From Larix kaempferi (lineage: Eukaryota; Streptophyta; Pinopsida; Pinales; Pinaceae), in assembly GCA_027924585.1 (NCBI GenBank), contig BSBM01001024.1:3968001-4032000 (forward strand): a stretch of DNA of 64,000 nt, written 5' to 3'. A program made the position numbers and the translations under genes. The notes below the pieces were generated by a model. It did not search any database, was not told where the DNA came from, and saw nothing but the letters and a program-made list of their open reading frames with translations. This document shows positions 41,207 through 53,600 of the stretch, piece by piece (position 1 is the stretch's first letter; the number at the start of each line of letters is the position of its first letter).

Positions 41207-43686
41207 AATGGTGAACGTTGAAACCACCGTGTCAATGTTTTGAGTTAGCCTCCCTCCGAGTTGGACATTCAGAACTATACAACGTGATCCACTATGGCAT
41301 TCCCATAAGTGTGAAGTGGTAGTGTATTGAATGCATGAGTTGCTCAACCCAATGCAACTTGTGTTGGCATAATCCTAGTCATTGATCAACATTGATATGG
41401 ACCGTTGGATCAAACCCTAACAAATGGATCGTAATTTGGTTTAAGAGTTTGATGAATGAGGTTTATTGTTTCCAATATTTTCGGTCTGTGGCCGACAGGA
41501 TGCCAAATTTTTAGCCTAATATCTGTATGAGGTTCGACCTTGAGACCTCTGGATGGAGAGGGTTATAATTTCTCTCCCTTCTACAACAACGTCATTTGAT
41601 AGACTGTGTAATTAGTTTTCTACTGTCAAAGTTTGAAATTATGGAACTCGTCGTTTTAAATTGAGTTGAAAATTCTTCCCTGGTGTAACTGGACCGTGGG
41701 TTTCTGGTAACGTTTCCAGTGTGAAGTCAATAAAGCACTGTCGAGAGTGAAAAGCTTTTGTAGTTTCGCAGCAAGGTAATGGTTGTTTGAACAGCAAATG
41801 TTGTAATGAAAGAATAATTCATTTAATGTGATTCTAATCTCTTTTTGAAAAGATATCAGTCTTTTAACCTTCGTTTTAATGTCAGTTACAGGTTAAGAAT
41901 GTGTGTTTACGAGCGAAGGTTTGGTAAAGTTGGGAAAGCTTCCAACGGTAAGCTTTGGGTCTTCCTTTAAACCCTCATAGGTGCTCTATAAGGTTGATGG
42001 GGTTTCAAGAATGGAGTTGCAGGTCTGTCGTGGCTCATCGTGGTTATTTATTCAAAGCTATGTTGTAAAACAAAAAAAATGTTTGTTGCCAAGACTCTCG
42101 TTCCTTTGAATGATGCTTGGTTTCTATACTTTAAAGTTTGATGTTGCTAACTAGAGTTGTACTCGTCGATGCTTGTTAATTTTTGGGTTCTTTCAAAAAT
42201 ATAGGAACTTGGGTTAAACCCTTTATAATTTTGTTTCCAAACAGTAATGTAATCTCATTCTAAGAATTCACGATTTCGACGGTTAAGTTCTGAAATAGAA
42301 TGGTGAACGTTGAAACCACCGTGTCAATGTTTTGAGTTAGCCTCCCTCCGAGTTGGACATTCAGAACTATGCAACGTGATCCACTATGGCATTCCCATAA
42401 GTGTGAAGTGGTAGTGTATTGAATGCATGAGTTGCTCAACCCAATGCAACTTGTGTTGGCATAATCCTAGTCATTGATCAACATTGATATGGACCGTTGG
42501 ATCAAACCCTAACAAATGGATCGTAATTTGGTTTAAGAGTTTGATGAATGAGGTTTATTGTTTCCAATATTTTCGGTCTGTGGCCGACAGGATGCCAAAT
42601 TTTTAGCCTAATATCTGTATGAGGTTCGACCTCGAGACCTCTGGATGGAGAGGGTTATAATTTCTCTCCCTTCTACAACAACGTCATTTGATAGACTGTG
42701 TAATTAGTTTTCTACTGTCAAAGTTTGAAATTATGGAACTCGTCGTTTTAAATTGAGTTGAAAATTCTTCCCTGGTGTAACTGGACCGTGGGTTTCTGGT
42801 AACGTTTCCAGTGTGAAGTCAATAAAGCACTGTCGAGAGTGAAAAGCTTTTGTAGTTTCGCAGCAAGGTAACGGTTGTTTGAACAGCAAATGTTGTAATG
42901 AAAGAATAATTCATTTAATGTGATTCTAATCTCTTTTTGAAAAGATATCAGTCTTTTAACCTTCGTTTTAATGTCAGTTACAGGTTAAGAATGTGTGTTT
43001 CAGGGAAATTTTTAGGGGCGAAATTTAGCCAATTGGCTATTTTTTGGACTTTTTTTCAAAAAATAAATTCGCTATTTGGTCATTTTTAGCCTCTATTATC
43101 GCCTATATTTACATGAAATATGTTTTTTTAGCATAATATTCGCCAAAATTTACAATTTTCAGTAGTAAACCGTATGTTTCATATTTAATATTCGCCTACC
43201 AATCTATATATACGTTTTTTTCAATCCAAAATAATCGCCTAGAATACTATACGTAGGTATACTTTTATAATCCTTAAAAAATACCCTGGTGTGTTTACGA
43301 GCGAAGGTTTGGTAAAGTTGGGAAAGCTTCCAACGGTAAGCTTTGGGTCTTCCTTTAAACCCTCATAGGTGCTCTATAAGGTTGATGGGGTTTCAAGAAT
43401 GGAGTTGCAGGTCTATCGTGGCTCATCGTGGTTATTTATTCAAAGCTATGTTGTAAAACAAAAAAAATGTTTGTTGCCAAGACTCTCGTTCCTTTGAATG
43501 ATGCTTGGTTTCTATACTTTAAAGTTTGATGTTGCTGACTAGAGTTGTACTCGTCGATGCTTGTTAATTTTTGGGTTCTTTCAAAAATATAGGAACTTGG
43601 GTTAAACCCTTTATAATTTTGTTTCCAAACAGTAATGTAATCTCATTCTGAGAATTCACGATTTCGACGGTTAAGTTCTGAAATAG
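41207..43686. repeat. 1092-bp tandem duplication inside the C LTR
   Basis: Copy 1 is 41207-42298 and copy 2 is 42299-43686. Copy 2 is 296 bases longer, exactly the MITE plus one TSD. Both start AATGGTGAACG and end TCTGAAATAG. About six differences in 1092 bases, far fewer than between the two LTRs, so it formed well after integration. Confidence 0.93.
43001..43288. mobile_element. hAT-type MITE, 288 bp
   Basis: It is flanked by the exact 8-bp TSD GTGTGTTT (42993-43000 and 43289-43296). The ends are CAGGGAAATTTTTAGG and, reverse-complemented, CAGGGTATTTTTTAAGG. The 8-bp TSD and CAGGG ends are hAT hallmarks. There is no ORF. Two empty sites are available for comparison in this window, in copy 1 of the duplication (near 41905) and in the right LTR (near 52646). 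Confidence 0.93.
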
Positions 43687-45781
43687 AGTCGTGGGCTCGT
43701 TCACTGTGTAAATGATACTCCTCTTCTCGGAATGAAATAGTATGCTAATATTTTGTGTAGATGTCTATGTTGTTCGACTTATTGCTGTAGGTTATTAATG
43801 TGGCTTTCAAACTTAAACTAGGTTTTAAGAAATTCGTCGAGGTCATGGTGTCTTTAGAAAAAGTGTTGAATAAATTTCAAAATGCAAACTCAAAGTATTA
43901 TCTGGAAACTTCACCCATAAGAGGTGTCTATCGAGTCTGTAATGAACAATTAAATGTTGTAGATGGAAATCATCAGGCTACGAACTAGGGTTTGTGAACA
44001 ATGTTGAAGATGGTAACTGTATAAAATATAACCGTGAATTGATTTGTCTCTTTGTCTTTAGATATGACAATAGGTCATAATCTCGTTGGTGTTTGTTTAA
44101 ATAGAGATCGAATTGTTAAAGGATTTTTCGCTTGATTCGAAACCTGTGTAAAAAGTACTATTTCTATTTGATGTATGGAAATATGGAATACAAAGACCCA
44201 ACGTAAGGTGTGATAGAATTCAAATTTTATTTTGAAATAATAAAACAATTCATATTGAAATTGTTTTGACTAGAATTTAAGTACTCTGTCGAATATATAA
44301 ACTATGAAATGTATGTTGTTCTAAATAGTAGGGAATTCGATGAAAACAGAAAGGTCGAACCCTAAAATGTGTTGGTTTGATTAACTACTGAAATAATAAC
44401 TTATCAGAAGTAGAAAGTTTATACTCTCTCTCTTAACTGTTTGAACTGTAAATTTATGAAAATAATAAAATAAGGAAAGAAAACAACGTGTGTGTTTGTG
44501 TAATGTGAAGTCTGGGAAATATAGAATGACTGTGTAATGCTTATATTTGCAGCCTGTAAGTAATGCTGATAATACTATTTTAATTTGAAACTATGGTATA
44601 AACATGGTTTGTCGATTTTCATTTGAAAACTACATAAACTAATAGAATGATCAACTATAATGTATATACATAGAGATGAGAACAATACTTATAATTTATG
44701 GAACAATGTTGTAGTTTAGAACCAATTTATATAGTAAATTTTGCTATTGAAAATTATAGGGCATAGTAGAAAACAAAATTCGATCATTGTTTTATCTATT
44801 CGAATCAATGGCATTTGCCTATCCTCTAATCTATTTTTAATTTGCATATCTCTACTAGAGTACGATGCTTCAAAACAGTATGTGGAAAAATAGAGGTATT
44901 GATTTATCAATTCAACTTCAACATTAAACTTAAACATTCAGACTTAAAACAATTCTAGAATTAGATTCTTTTCGAAAACAAAAAAACAGAAAATACTAGT
45001 TAAACAGAACATAATCATTCACTAGGAATTAAGTTAGAAATCTGTAGAACCTGAGAAAATCTGTAGGGCAACAAACAGCCCAAGAAGACTGTTCCACACA
45101 ACCAATTCTTGAAAACAGTCAAGTACTGTCTTAGGACCCCCGAGCCTGTTCACTGAACCACCAGGAGGAAAAAACTCAAGAATGAGGACTTCTTCTTGTT
45201 GTAGCAATTTACTTCTGAATCTTCAATAGGTAGCAATCCAATAAACTTGCACCATCTTTTCTGGTTCCTCTCAACAATAATGCAGACTAAAGATTACATT
45301 CACCACTAACCTCCCTATTCGAATCTCTCTTGTAATAACCTGATTCACAAGAGGAAAATATTCTGCAGAAATATTTATTAAGAGCTGCCTACCCAATTCG
45401 AATTTGCCTTTATAGGCTACCTAGGCCTTTTCAGATGTTACTAGATCATTAAATTAGCTTCCTGCTCACTCCCTCCACCTAGGGGATAATGTCCTATTTT
45501 TAGGGGTTGTTGTCCCATAACCAACAGTTAGTGGTGTGATGCAACTGTTGCCATGTGTCCCATACCTTCCAATAGCTTCCATTCCTCCTAGTGGGTCAGT
45601 GAACACTCATTCAACAGTCCTCTTGGGTGTTTGTCTCCTAATTAATTTATTTAAATAATAATATTTAGTAATTACATTCATCCATAGTCAAAACTAATCA
45701 TAATTACAAAACTTTGTAATTAATTTTAACATAAAGTATTTTGCAAATAATAATAATTCTCAGAAATTTAGGTAGGTGACA

Positions 45782-45796
45782 TACACCCCCCCTTAA
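45782..45796 (-). other. Polypurine tract of element C
   Basis: TACACCCCCCCTTAA on the + strand directly inside the LTR end. Confidence 0.85.
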
Positions 45797-45821
45797 GTCT
45801 CAACATCATCCTCGATGTTGG

Positions 45822-46019
45822 CTAATCACTCCTTGAGTGTTCCTGAAACAGACTTGGGTATGCTTCCTGCATACTACCCTCCAACTCCCAGGTTGCCTCT
45901 TCTGGGCTAAGGTGCTTCCATTGCAGCTTCACTTTCCCAATGCTGCGATTCCGGAGAATAGTTTCCCTCCTTCCGAGGATACAATCCGGTTCCACTGGAA
46001 AATCTCCGTCTTGTCCCAC
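45822..46019 (-). pseudogene. Chromodomain of element C integrase
   Basis: 65 codons with PVEPDCILGRRETILRNRSI, then VKLQWKHLSPEEATWELEG and AYPSLF, the retroelement chromodomain. It is in the same frame as the integrase and is separated from it by one TAG at 46020-46022. Such domains are thought to direct insertion to heterochromatin. Confidence 0.85.
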
Positions 46020-47267
46020 CTATACATCATTCCAGTTTACAACATGAGTAGTATCGTGCACATATTTCTTTAAAAATGATATATGAAAAACATTATGTAT
46101 TTTCAGGTTAGGTGGCAAAGCCAGTTGGTATGCCACTGCTCCAACCTTAGATAATATTTCAAAAGGACCGCAATACCTAGGTGCCAACTTGGCACAGCTC
46201 CCCAATTTTAGTGAACTCTTTTTCGGTCTTACCTTGAGAAACACATGTTCTCCCACCTGGAACTCTTTATGAGTTCTTTTTGAATCTGCTTGAATTTTCT
46301 GCCCATCTTGGGTAGCTTTTAAATGTCCTTGCACCTGTTTCATAGGTAGTTCTAACTCTTGCAATAATTCTGGTCCTAAAACAACTCTATTTACTGTATC
46401 ATTCCATGAAACAGGTGTATTACATTTCCTACCATAAAGAATTTCAAAAGGAATAAGTCTGGCCGATGCATGATAATGATTATTATAAGCAAAGTTTGTT
46501 AAGTGCAGATAATCTTCCCACTTACCAGGCTGATCCTTAACATACATTCTTAATAAATCTTCTAACACTCAATTTACCCTTTCTGTCTGCCCATCCGTCT
46601 ATGGATGAAATGATGTACTGAAATTTAAAGTTGTATTCAATCCCTTTAACAGTGACCTCCAGAAGTTTCCTGTAAACTTCAAGTCACGATCTGAAATTAT
46701 TACTTTCGGTATTCCATGAAGTCTAAAAATCTGTTTCATAAAAATTTATGCAATATCTGGGGCTTTATGCGTGGTCTTCACTGGTATAAAGTGTTCTGCC
46801 TTGCAGAGTTTTCCCACCACCACCATGATAGAATCATGTTGTTTCTAATTTTTAGGTAATCCAGTAATGAAATCTATGATGATCACTTCCCATTTCCAGC
46901 TTGGTATTGGTAATGGTTGCAACAATCCCACAGGATGTTGGTGTTCAACCTTCACGTTTTGACAGTCTAAGCATTTTGCGATGTACTCTGCTACTTCATA
47001 TTTCATTCTGGGCCAATAGTATTCTTTTCTTAGCATATTAATGGTCTTTTGATAACCTGGATGACCAGAATAGTGACTTTTATGCATCTCATTTAATATC
47101 AGAAATTTTATTTCTGGTACATACAATCTGTTTTTAAATAGTAATAAACCGTTTATCTTTATTCTGTAATCTGCCATACAATTTTCAGAATTGATGTTTG
47201 CTGTCTTTTCCTTCATTTTTTTGTATTCTTCATCTGTTTCACCTTTTTCCAGAATCTGATTTTCCAA
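46020..47267 (-). pseudogene. Integrase of element C
   Basis: HHCC domain at 46845-47267 (HKSHYSGHPGY, YYWP, CLDCQ), then VIIIDFITGLPKN (first Asp) and, across stops, GIPKVIISDRD (second Asp) and DGQTERVN (Glu). The C-terminal part at 46020-46568 has APRYCGPFEILSKVGAVAYQ and HNVFHISFLKKYV. The triad is intact. Stops at 46599-46601 (TAG after P of the HPQTDGQTE block) and 46569-46571 (TGA after RVN) fit single C-to-T changes from CAG and CGA. Confidence 0.87.
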
Positions 47268-47291
47268 ATCAGTTGAATAAGTACTAATTGC

Positions 47292-47705
47292 TTAAATGAA
47301 ATTTAGTTTTTCCTTGTGACTCAAGGCATCTGCAACTTTGTTCTCCTTCCCTTTAATATGCTGAATTTCGAAATCATACTCACTTAAGAATGTCAACCAT
47401 CTAGATTGTCTAGCATTCAGGTTTGTCTGGTCCAATAAATATTTCATACCCATGTTATCTGTCAATAATGTAAATTTTCTGCCAATAAGGTGGTGATGCC
47501 ACATTTTTAAGGCATGAATAATTGCCAGTAACTCTAAATCATAGGTAGAGTAGTTCTTTTCATGTACTTTCAGCTTTCTAGATTCATAAGCCACCGCATG
47601 TCCTTCTTGTGTCAAGACTCCACCGAGTCTGTCATTGCATGCGTCTGTACAAACTACAAAATCCTTGTTGGGATCAGCTATCCTCAAGATAGGTGTTGTC
47701 GTCAA
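47292..47705 (-). pseudogene. RNase H of element C
   Basis: 138 codons with FVVCTDACNDRLGGVL, KNYSTYDLELLAIIHALKMW, LLTDNMGMKYL and GKENKVADALSH, so all four acidic positions can be seen. Same frame as the integrase. Confidence 0.88.
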
Positions 47706-47889
47706 TAGTTCTTTTAATTTCTTAAAGCTGTCAGCACACTTCTGATCCCAGACAAATTTCTTCCCTTTCTTCTGGAAAGAAGTTATGGGGTTGGCAATTT
47801 TTTAGAAATTCTCTATAAACTTTCTGTAATACCCCGTAATGCCCATAAATGACCTTACATCTGACACATCTTTAGGAACCGGCCATTCA

Positions 47890-48736
47890 TTAATGGCCCT
47901 TATCTTTTTCAGGTTCAACCGAGATTCCTTCTGCTGAAATTATGTGTCCTAGATACTGAATTTTCTCTTTGTGGAAGTCACACTTACTAAATTTGGCGTA
48001 TAGTTGATGATCTCTTAATACTTGTAAGATAATCCTCAAATGTTCGTCATGCTCTTCTTTGCTTTTTGAGTACACTAAAATATCGTCTATAAACACAACA
48101 GCAAACTTGTCTAAGTATTTATGCAAAATATTATTCATCAAACACATAAATACAGTTGGAGCATTAGTCAAGCCAAATGGCATGACTACGAACTCGTAAT
48201 GTCCATACCGATTTCGGAAAACTGTCTTGAAAATATCTTCATCCTTAACTCGTACTTGATGATATCCTGATCTTATATCAATCTTTGAAAATACAGTTGC
48301 TCCATGCAACTGATCGAATAGATCGTCTATCCGGGGAAACGGGTACCTATTCTTGATCGTCATCTTATTAAGCTGGCGATAATCTATGCACAGTCTTAAA
48401 GTTCCATCTTTCTTCTTAACAAAGATGACAAGTGATCCCCAAGGAGACACACTAGGTCTAATATAATTCTTGTCAATAAGCTCCTTCAACTGTGATTTTA
48501 ATTCGTTTAACACCAATATGTTCATTCTATACGGAGCTTTAGAGTTTGGTGCTGCTCCTGGTACCAACTCTATTGGGTGGTAATCCTGGAATCGTCTCAG
48601 GAAATACATCTTTAAAATCCCTTAGGATAGGCATGTCTTCTAATTTCAGTTTGTCCTCTTTATCCATATACTCATCATTTATTACGTTTACTGCAAACAT
48701 TTGGCATCCTTTCCTAACTGCCCTCTTAACTTGCAT
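47890..48736 (-). pseudogene. Reverse transcriptase of element C
   Basis: 240-aa frame with [52 protein letters not shown] (motif A), [12 protein letters not shown] and [10 protein letters not shown] (catalytic Asp pair). The entry part (48539-48736) is in another frame ([20 protein letters not shown]). The palm is uninterrupted. A frameshift near 47880 separates it from the RNase H. Confidence 0.9.
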
Positions 48737-48745
48737 GGCTGAAAT

Positions 48746-49261
48746 CTATCTAAGGGTTACCTTCCTTGGAATCTCTTTTATTTCTACAGTTTTCCCTTCA
48801 TCATTTAAGGATGTAAAATTTTTTCCATAACAGTCCAAGATGACATGATGGGCTTCTAACCAGTCCATCCCAACTATAATATCATACGAACCTAAAGGTA
48901 GAATATTCAGCTTGATTTGTGTTTGCAAATTATTCATGGATAAAACACAGTTCTCTATAAAATCTGATACTTTCCTCTTTGTTCCAGTTGCTAGTCTAAC
49001 TAGCCATGATTTACTAAACTTTTCAGTTTTCAGTTTAAGACTTTCCACAACATATGGTGATATATAACTTAAACTAGCACCTGGGTCAATTATAACAGTA
49101 ACAGGATGGTCATGTATCATACCTTCAATCTCTACCATGGAGATTTGATGATCTGCTTGCCTATTGTCAAGTGTTGCGTTAATTCTTGGCATCTCCCTTG
49201 CTACGTCTCCAATAGTAGGTTCAGTCTGTATAGAGTTGATGTTGTTTGTCTTCCACTTCAT
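48746..49261 (-). pseudogene. Protease of element C
   Basis: 172 codons, same frame as the RT entry part. The active site reads VIIDPGASLSYIS; the usual residue after Asp is Thr or Ser, so Pro here probably inactivates it. The closing block is YDIIVGMDWLEAHH. Confidence 0.85.
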
Positions 49262-50485
49262 TAAGGGACATTTTGATGCATAATGGGGGCCTTGACATTC
49301 AAAACATTTAATATGTGTCTTTGGCTCACTGGTCTTGGCAGTATTAGGTGCATTTATGGGTGTTGTAGAATTCTGTTGTGAATTCTTTTTGGAATTGTTC
49401 CCTTGATAATTCCGGTTTTGAGAATTTTTCCTTTGAAATCCGGAATTTCCACTGAATCTGAAATTTTTCTTTTTCTGCTCAAAATTGTTGGGCTTATGAT
49501 TTTTCTAGTTTGACATTCCTTCTCTTTTCTGATTGGTATCATAACAGAAAATTGCCTTTCTCATAGCCTCCTCCAATGTTTTAGGACTGTCGTATTCAAT
49601 TCTGTCTTTAATGCTGAAAGGTAAACAGCTCAGATACCTTTGAATTTTTGGTTTTTCTTCTATCAGGTATGGTACATATCTCGGTAAGTTCAGAAACTTA
49701 CTGTTCATTTCCTTCATATTCATACCTCCCAACTTCAAATCGTAGAACTCTTTAGATTTTTCTTCGTAGTACTTCTCAGATATATACTTCTTTTTGAAAT
49801 ATCGTTTGAAAGCACTCCATCTTACATCTTTATCTTTGATTCCCTTTACCCTTTTGATGTCCTACCACCAGATATCTGCTTTTCCGGTCAAGTTATATAT
49901 CGCCATTTTTGCCTTTAAGAACTCTGAATAATTGTAGATCTAGAATTATTTCTTCATCCCTGACAGCCAAGCTTCAGTTGTCTCACCTTTCTCAGTTTCT
50001 CCATTGAAAGTTGCAGGTCTTCTCTTCTTGAATTCTCCAGAAATGTGCTCATATTCCTTATGATTTTTCCTTCTTGGTTTGGTGTCTCCTTCACTGTTGT
50101 CACTGGTATAGTTACGCTTCCTTTTGCGTTCTTCAATAGCATCTCCTCATGAGGTCGAGTTGTCTTTTACTTCGCTGATTTTTATGTTCTGATTTTTATC
50201 AGTGTGAGGCATGTCCTCAACTTTGGAAATATCTTTGTTGTTTCTCTCTTGTTCCTCTGTTTGGCTGTGTTCAAACAACACTTGATTTAGTTGTTCTTGT
50301 GCTTGCAGAATCCTTTCATTATCTCGTTTCACAGATCTGATTTCTGCTTTTAAATCTTGAAAGGCACGTAACAGTTCCATCGAATTGTTATTTTTTTCCC
50401 CGTGACCTTCCTCTACATAGTGATGTCCCGAACTGTGACTGTTTGGCTGAAATCTGTCGCTTAAATGTTGAGCCGAGTTCTCCAT
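49262..50485 (-). pseudogene. Gag of element C
   Basis: From MENSAQHLSDRF (50485) the first 112 codons are charged and helical (LLRAFQDLKAEIRSVKRDNE), a probable coiled coil. Capsid-like pieces follow in shifting frames (49505-49738, KFLNLPRYVPYLIEEKPKIQ; EEAMRKAIFCYD). The zinc knuckle CFECQGPHYASKC (CX2CX3HX4C) lies at about 49265-49310, next to the protease. At least three frame changes. Confidence 0.8.
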
Positions 50486-50611
50486 ACCTATAACTGAAAT
50501 AATTTTTGAATAACATAATAATTAAATTTTCAAGTTAGTACAATTTTTTGTTGTATGAAAATTTTGTGCTGCGTGTTTTGGACCTCATTCAGGCCTAGAG
50601 TTCGAATCTGT

Positions 50612-50623
50612 GCTCTGATACCA
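50612..50623 (-). other. Primer-binding site of element C (initiator Met tRNA)
   Basis: GCTCTGATACCA on the + strand, two bases from the LTR. Confidence 0.9.
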
Positions 50624-50625
50624 CA

Positions 50626-53600
50626 TATAACATCTCAAAAATTCATAAAAATTTAAAATTTTTATAACAGCATTAATTTAGATAATAAAAATTGCGGAAA
50701 TATATAATGGGATTATGACAACATTAATTATACGGTTGTTAATAATAAACATGCTGTAATTTTCTGTTTAGCGGCACAATAATAATGATAGTTTAAATTA
50801 TGTTTGGTAAACATGATTTGGATGACAAAAGTAATAAATGAATGGTAGTTTGATGCAACACTATTTTCTTTCGCAAATATACTGACAGTTCGAATTTTGA
50901 TGAAAATGGTGTACTATGAGGTAACCTGGAGCTTACTTAGCTGTAATGCTAAAGCATCTTGAATGTCCTATGTGCAGGCGACAGGTAAGATATTTCATGG
51001 CTACGTAAAAGCAAGGTCCGAGTAGTTTCAATTTCAAAGTCGTAAATAAATAAATTGTTAGAAATTTGTTTGCGATCCACCATGAGTAAGCAGGTATGGT
51101 TTTCACTGTAATAGCTACTGTTTCAAATTTCATTTTATGACTTCATTTTGTTTAGAACAGTATCGTCTATGTTCGTCATTATGCTATCAGTCTTATCACT
51201 AAGATTTTCAATTTTATGGTGGCTAGCGTTTTGTCGTCTTGAGGCAACTATGTACCTTCAACGCCATTGTCAAGTTTGTAGTGAGAAGATAAAACAAGCA
51301 TACATAATCTTTGGTTATCTTTGTGTTGCTCTTTTGCCAAAGGATTTCAAGAAATGTCTAATCTAAAGACTACCTATACTTATACTGATAAGATTTATAT
51401 GTATGCCGACGATGTCACTAAACTAGTGTTAAGTCTAGTGTGTATGGACTACAACCATTATGATTTTATAATGTTGAACTATACATGATTTTATTTATTT
51501 GTTGATTGGCATAATAGAAACTATGTCAAAAATATGACCATAGTTATCCTATTGACTAAATATCTAAGTTCTAACCTTTATATTTAATTCTACCAAACAG
51601 AACCTTGGGACTATATAACAAATGGAAAGTTGATCTAATGGGTTTGCATAATGTCGTGGGTCAAAAGACACCATACATATGATACTTAAACATAACTTAG
51701 AACCATACGAAACTTGTGATTTTTTTTACCAAAGCATAACGTTATAATGGCATGTCTTGGGGTTGAAATGTAATGTTTAAAATTAAAACACTGACATGCA
51801 ATAACTGTTGTCAGGTTGGTGTGCTGGATCATTTAAGGTGATACAATCATCGAGTTGTAATGGAGATTACCGTTTGGATTTGCATTGAAATATTGATATG
51901 AAAGTTAGGTCACAGGGTTCATTGTCAATCCACGTATGTAATACCATTTTAATGGTGAACGTTGAAACCACCGTGTCAATGTTTTGAGTTAGCCTCCCTC
52001 CGAGTTGGATGTTCAGAACTATCCAACATGATCCACTATGGCATTCCCATAAGTGTGAAGTGGTAGTGTATTGAATGCATGAGTTGCTTGACCCAATGCA
52101 ACTTGCGTTGGCATAATCCTAGTCGTTGATCAACATTGATATGGACCGTTGGATCAAACCCTAACACATGGATCGTAATTTGGTTTAAGAGTTTGATGAA
52201 TGAGGTTTATTGTTTCCAATATTTTCGGTCTATGGCCGACAAGCTGCCAAATTTTTATCCTAATATGTGTATGAGGTTCGACCTCGAGACCTATGGCTGG
52301 AGAGGGTTACAGTTGCTCTCCCTTCTGTAACAACGTCGTTTGATAGACTGTGTAATTAGTTTTCTACTGTCAAAGTTTGAAATTATGGAACTCGTCGTTT
52401 TAAATTGAGTTGAAAATTCTTCCCTGGTGTAAATAGACCGAGGGTTTCTTGTAATGTTTCCAATGTGGAGTCAATAAAGCACTGTCGAGAGTGAAAAGCT
52501 TTTGTAGTTTCGCAACAAGGTAACGTTTGTTTGAACAACAAATGCTGTAATGAAAGAATAATTCATTTAATGTGATTCTAATCTCTTTTTGAAAAGATAT
52601 CAGTTTTTTAACCTTCGTTTTAATGTCAGTTACAGGTTAAGAAGGTGTGTTTACGAGCAAAGGTTTGGTAAAGTTGGGAAAGCTTCCAACGGTAAGCTCC
52701 GGGTCTTCCTTTAAACCCTCATAGGTGCTCTGTAAGGTTGATGGGGTTTCAAGAATGGAGTTGCAGGTCCGTTGTGGCTCGTCATGGTTATTTATTCAAA
52801 GCTATGTTGTAAAACAAAAACATATTTTTGTTTGTTGTCGAGACTCTCGTTCCTTTGAATGATGCTTGGTTTCTATACTTTAAAGTTTTATGTTGCCGAC
52901 GAGAGTTGTACTCGTCGATGCTTTTTAATTTTTGGGTTCTTTGAAAACTTTCGGAACTTGGGATAAACCCTGTATAATTTTGTTTGCAAACAGTAATGTA
53001 ATCTCATTCTGAGAATTCACGATTTCGACGGTTAAGTTCTGAAATAGATCCGTGGGCTCGTTCACTGTGTAAATGATACTCCTCTTCTCGGAATGAAATA
53101 GTATGCTAATATTTTGTGTAGATGTCTGTGTTGTTCAACTTATTGTTGTAGGTTATTAATGTGGATTTCAATGGTCGTGGTGTTTGTAGAAAAAGTGTTG
53201 AATAAATTTCAAAATGCAAACTCAAAGTATTATCTGGAAACTTCACCCATAAGAGGTGTCTATCGGGTCTGTAATGAACAATTAAATGCTGTAGATGGAA
53301 ATCATCAGGCTACGAACTAGGGTTTGTGAACAATGTTGAAGGTGGTAACTGTATAAAATATAACCGTGAACTTATTTGTCACTTTGTCTTCAGATATGAC
53401 AACAGGTCATAATCTCGTTGGTGTTTGTTTAAATAGAGATTGAATTGTAAAAGGATTTTTGGCTTGATTCGAAACCTGTGTAAAAAGTAATATTTATATT
53501 TGATGTACGGAAATATGGAATACAAAGACCCAACATCAGGTGTGATAGAATTCAAATTTTATTTTGAAATAATAAAACAATTCATATTGAAATTGTTTTG

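Larger units (their letters stand above)
39882..45781 (-). repeat. 3' LTR of element C, enlarged to 5.9 kb
   Basis: It starts TGTAACATCTC and ends GTAGGTGACA. Compared with the right LTR it contains an extra 1092-bp tandem copy and a 288-bp MITE with its 8-bp duplication. No coding sequence was found. Confidence 0.9.

Noticed and set aside
44716-44937. 73-codon ORF repeated at 54046-54267
   Set aside because: Both lie at the same place in the two LTRs of element C with substitutions that do not look selected.
48546-48830. 94-codon + strand ORF
   Set aside because: Antisense to the RT and protease of element C; frame shadow.
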